In this document: one piece after another, positions 63,904 to 64,000 of the stretch
Numbering within the stretch: position 1 is the stretch's first letter
Layout: the number at the start of each line of letters is the position of its first letter
NCBI RefSeq assembly: GCF_003013475.1
Contig: NZ_PXZO01000007.1
Coordinates: 1-64,000, forward strand
Source: Brevibacillus porteri
Lineage (GTDB): Bacteria; Bacillota; Bacilli; Brevibacillales; Brevibacillaceae
Reading direction: 5' to 3'
Length of the DNA: 64,000 nucleotides
Notes under the pieces: model-generated
The model's input: the letters and a program-made list of their open reading frames with translations, nothing else
The model's database searches: none
What the model was told of the DNA's origin: nothing
Position numbers and translations under genes: made by a program

Positions 63904-64000
63904 CTATTTGTGGGCAATTGCCGCTTCAGAAAAATAATCCTCCAAAGTAAGGCCACCTGCCATAATTTCTTTCGCCATTTCCTTCCCAACATAACGCAAA
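63904..64000 (-). CDS. 3' end of a gene entering from the right
   Basis: Only the last 32 codons are visible, ending in TAG at 63904. The product ends RYVGKEMAKEIMAGGLTLEDYFSEAAIAHK-like (given in part: AKEIMAGGLTLEDYF), clearly coding but not enough to name the family. It is convergent with lepB. Confidence 0.6.
   Translation of the reverse strand, partial: LRYVGKEMAKEIMAGGLTLEDYFSEAAIAHK

Overview
The window looks like chromosome of an endospore-forming Bacillota. The evidence is a GerA-type germination operon, the sporulation protein YlbJ, and a fapR-plsX-fabHDG-acpP-fabF-rnc-smc-ftsY-ffh-rpsP-trmD-rplS-rnhB core. The pairing of yraN with yifB and the type III PKS plus methyltransferase pair point to Brevibacillus; that genus call is inference. 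There is no rRNA, tRNA or CRISPR array.

Region 1 (1-4.93 kb) is an AT-rich accessory island of short minus-strand genes: exonuclease, two acetyltransferase-like proteins, a CPBP membrane protease and orphans. Several are decayed: one gene has two in-frame stops, one has a single-base frameshift, and one small Cys protein lies outside the usual size cut-offs. Its right edge cuts the core gene yifB.

Region 2 (4.93-11.4 kb) separates yifB from yraN, which I would expect to be neighbours. It holds the yifB remnant, an orphan gene, a compact probable operon (nucleotidyltransferase, NADAR, LMW phosphatase-like, two small proteins, KptA) with its own terminator, and a secreted protein of seven Ig-like repeats. 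The KptA/NADAR/nucleotidyltransferase set is the best candidate for an undescribed system, plausibly ADP-ribose/NAD-linked RNA repair.

Region 3 (11.4-33.1 kb, minus strand) is housekeeping: yraN, ylqH, a FliK-like protein, rnhB, rbgA, lepB, rplS (with leader RNA), trmD, rimM, ylqD, khpA, rpsP, ffh, ylxM, ftsY, smc, rnc and the FapR-controlled fatty acid genes. These couple lipid synthesis, protein export (SRP, FtsY, signal peptidase) and ribosome maturation.

Region 4 (33.1-42.7 kb) has a three-gene ABC-2 exporter and a DeoR regulator lying between fapR and rpmF, then yceD with a consensus promoter, the YlbL/SepM protease, a patatin-like lipase, ylbJ, coaD and rsmD.

Region 5 (42.7-54.3 kb) spreads non-homologous end joining over three separate loci (Ku, ATP-dependent ligase, LigD-type polymerase). 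They interleave with a CDF transporter, a TPP-riboswitch thiC unit and a four-gene germination operon.

Region 6 (54.3-64 kb) carries lgt, PiT/DUF47 phosphate transport, a diguanylate cyclase, the type III PKS pair, an M29 aminopeptidase, a secreted repeat protein with a MarR regulator, a second lepB, and the 3' end of a gene leaving the window.
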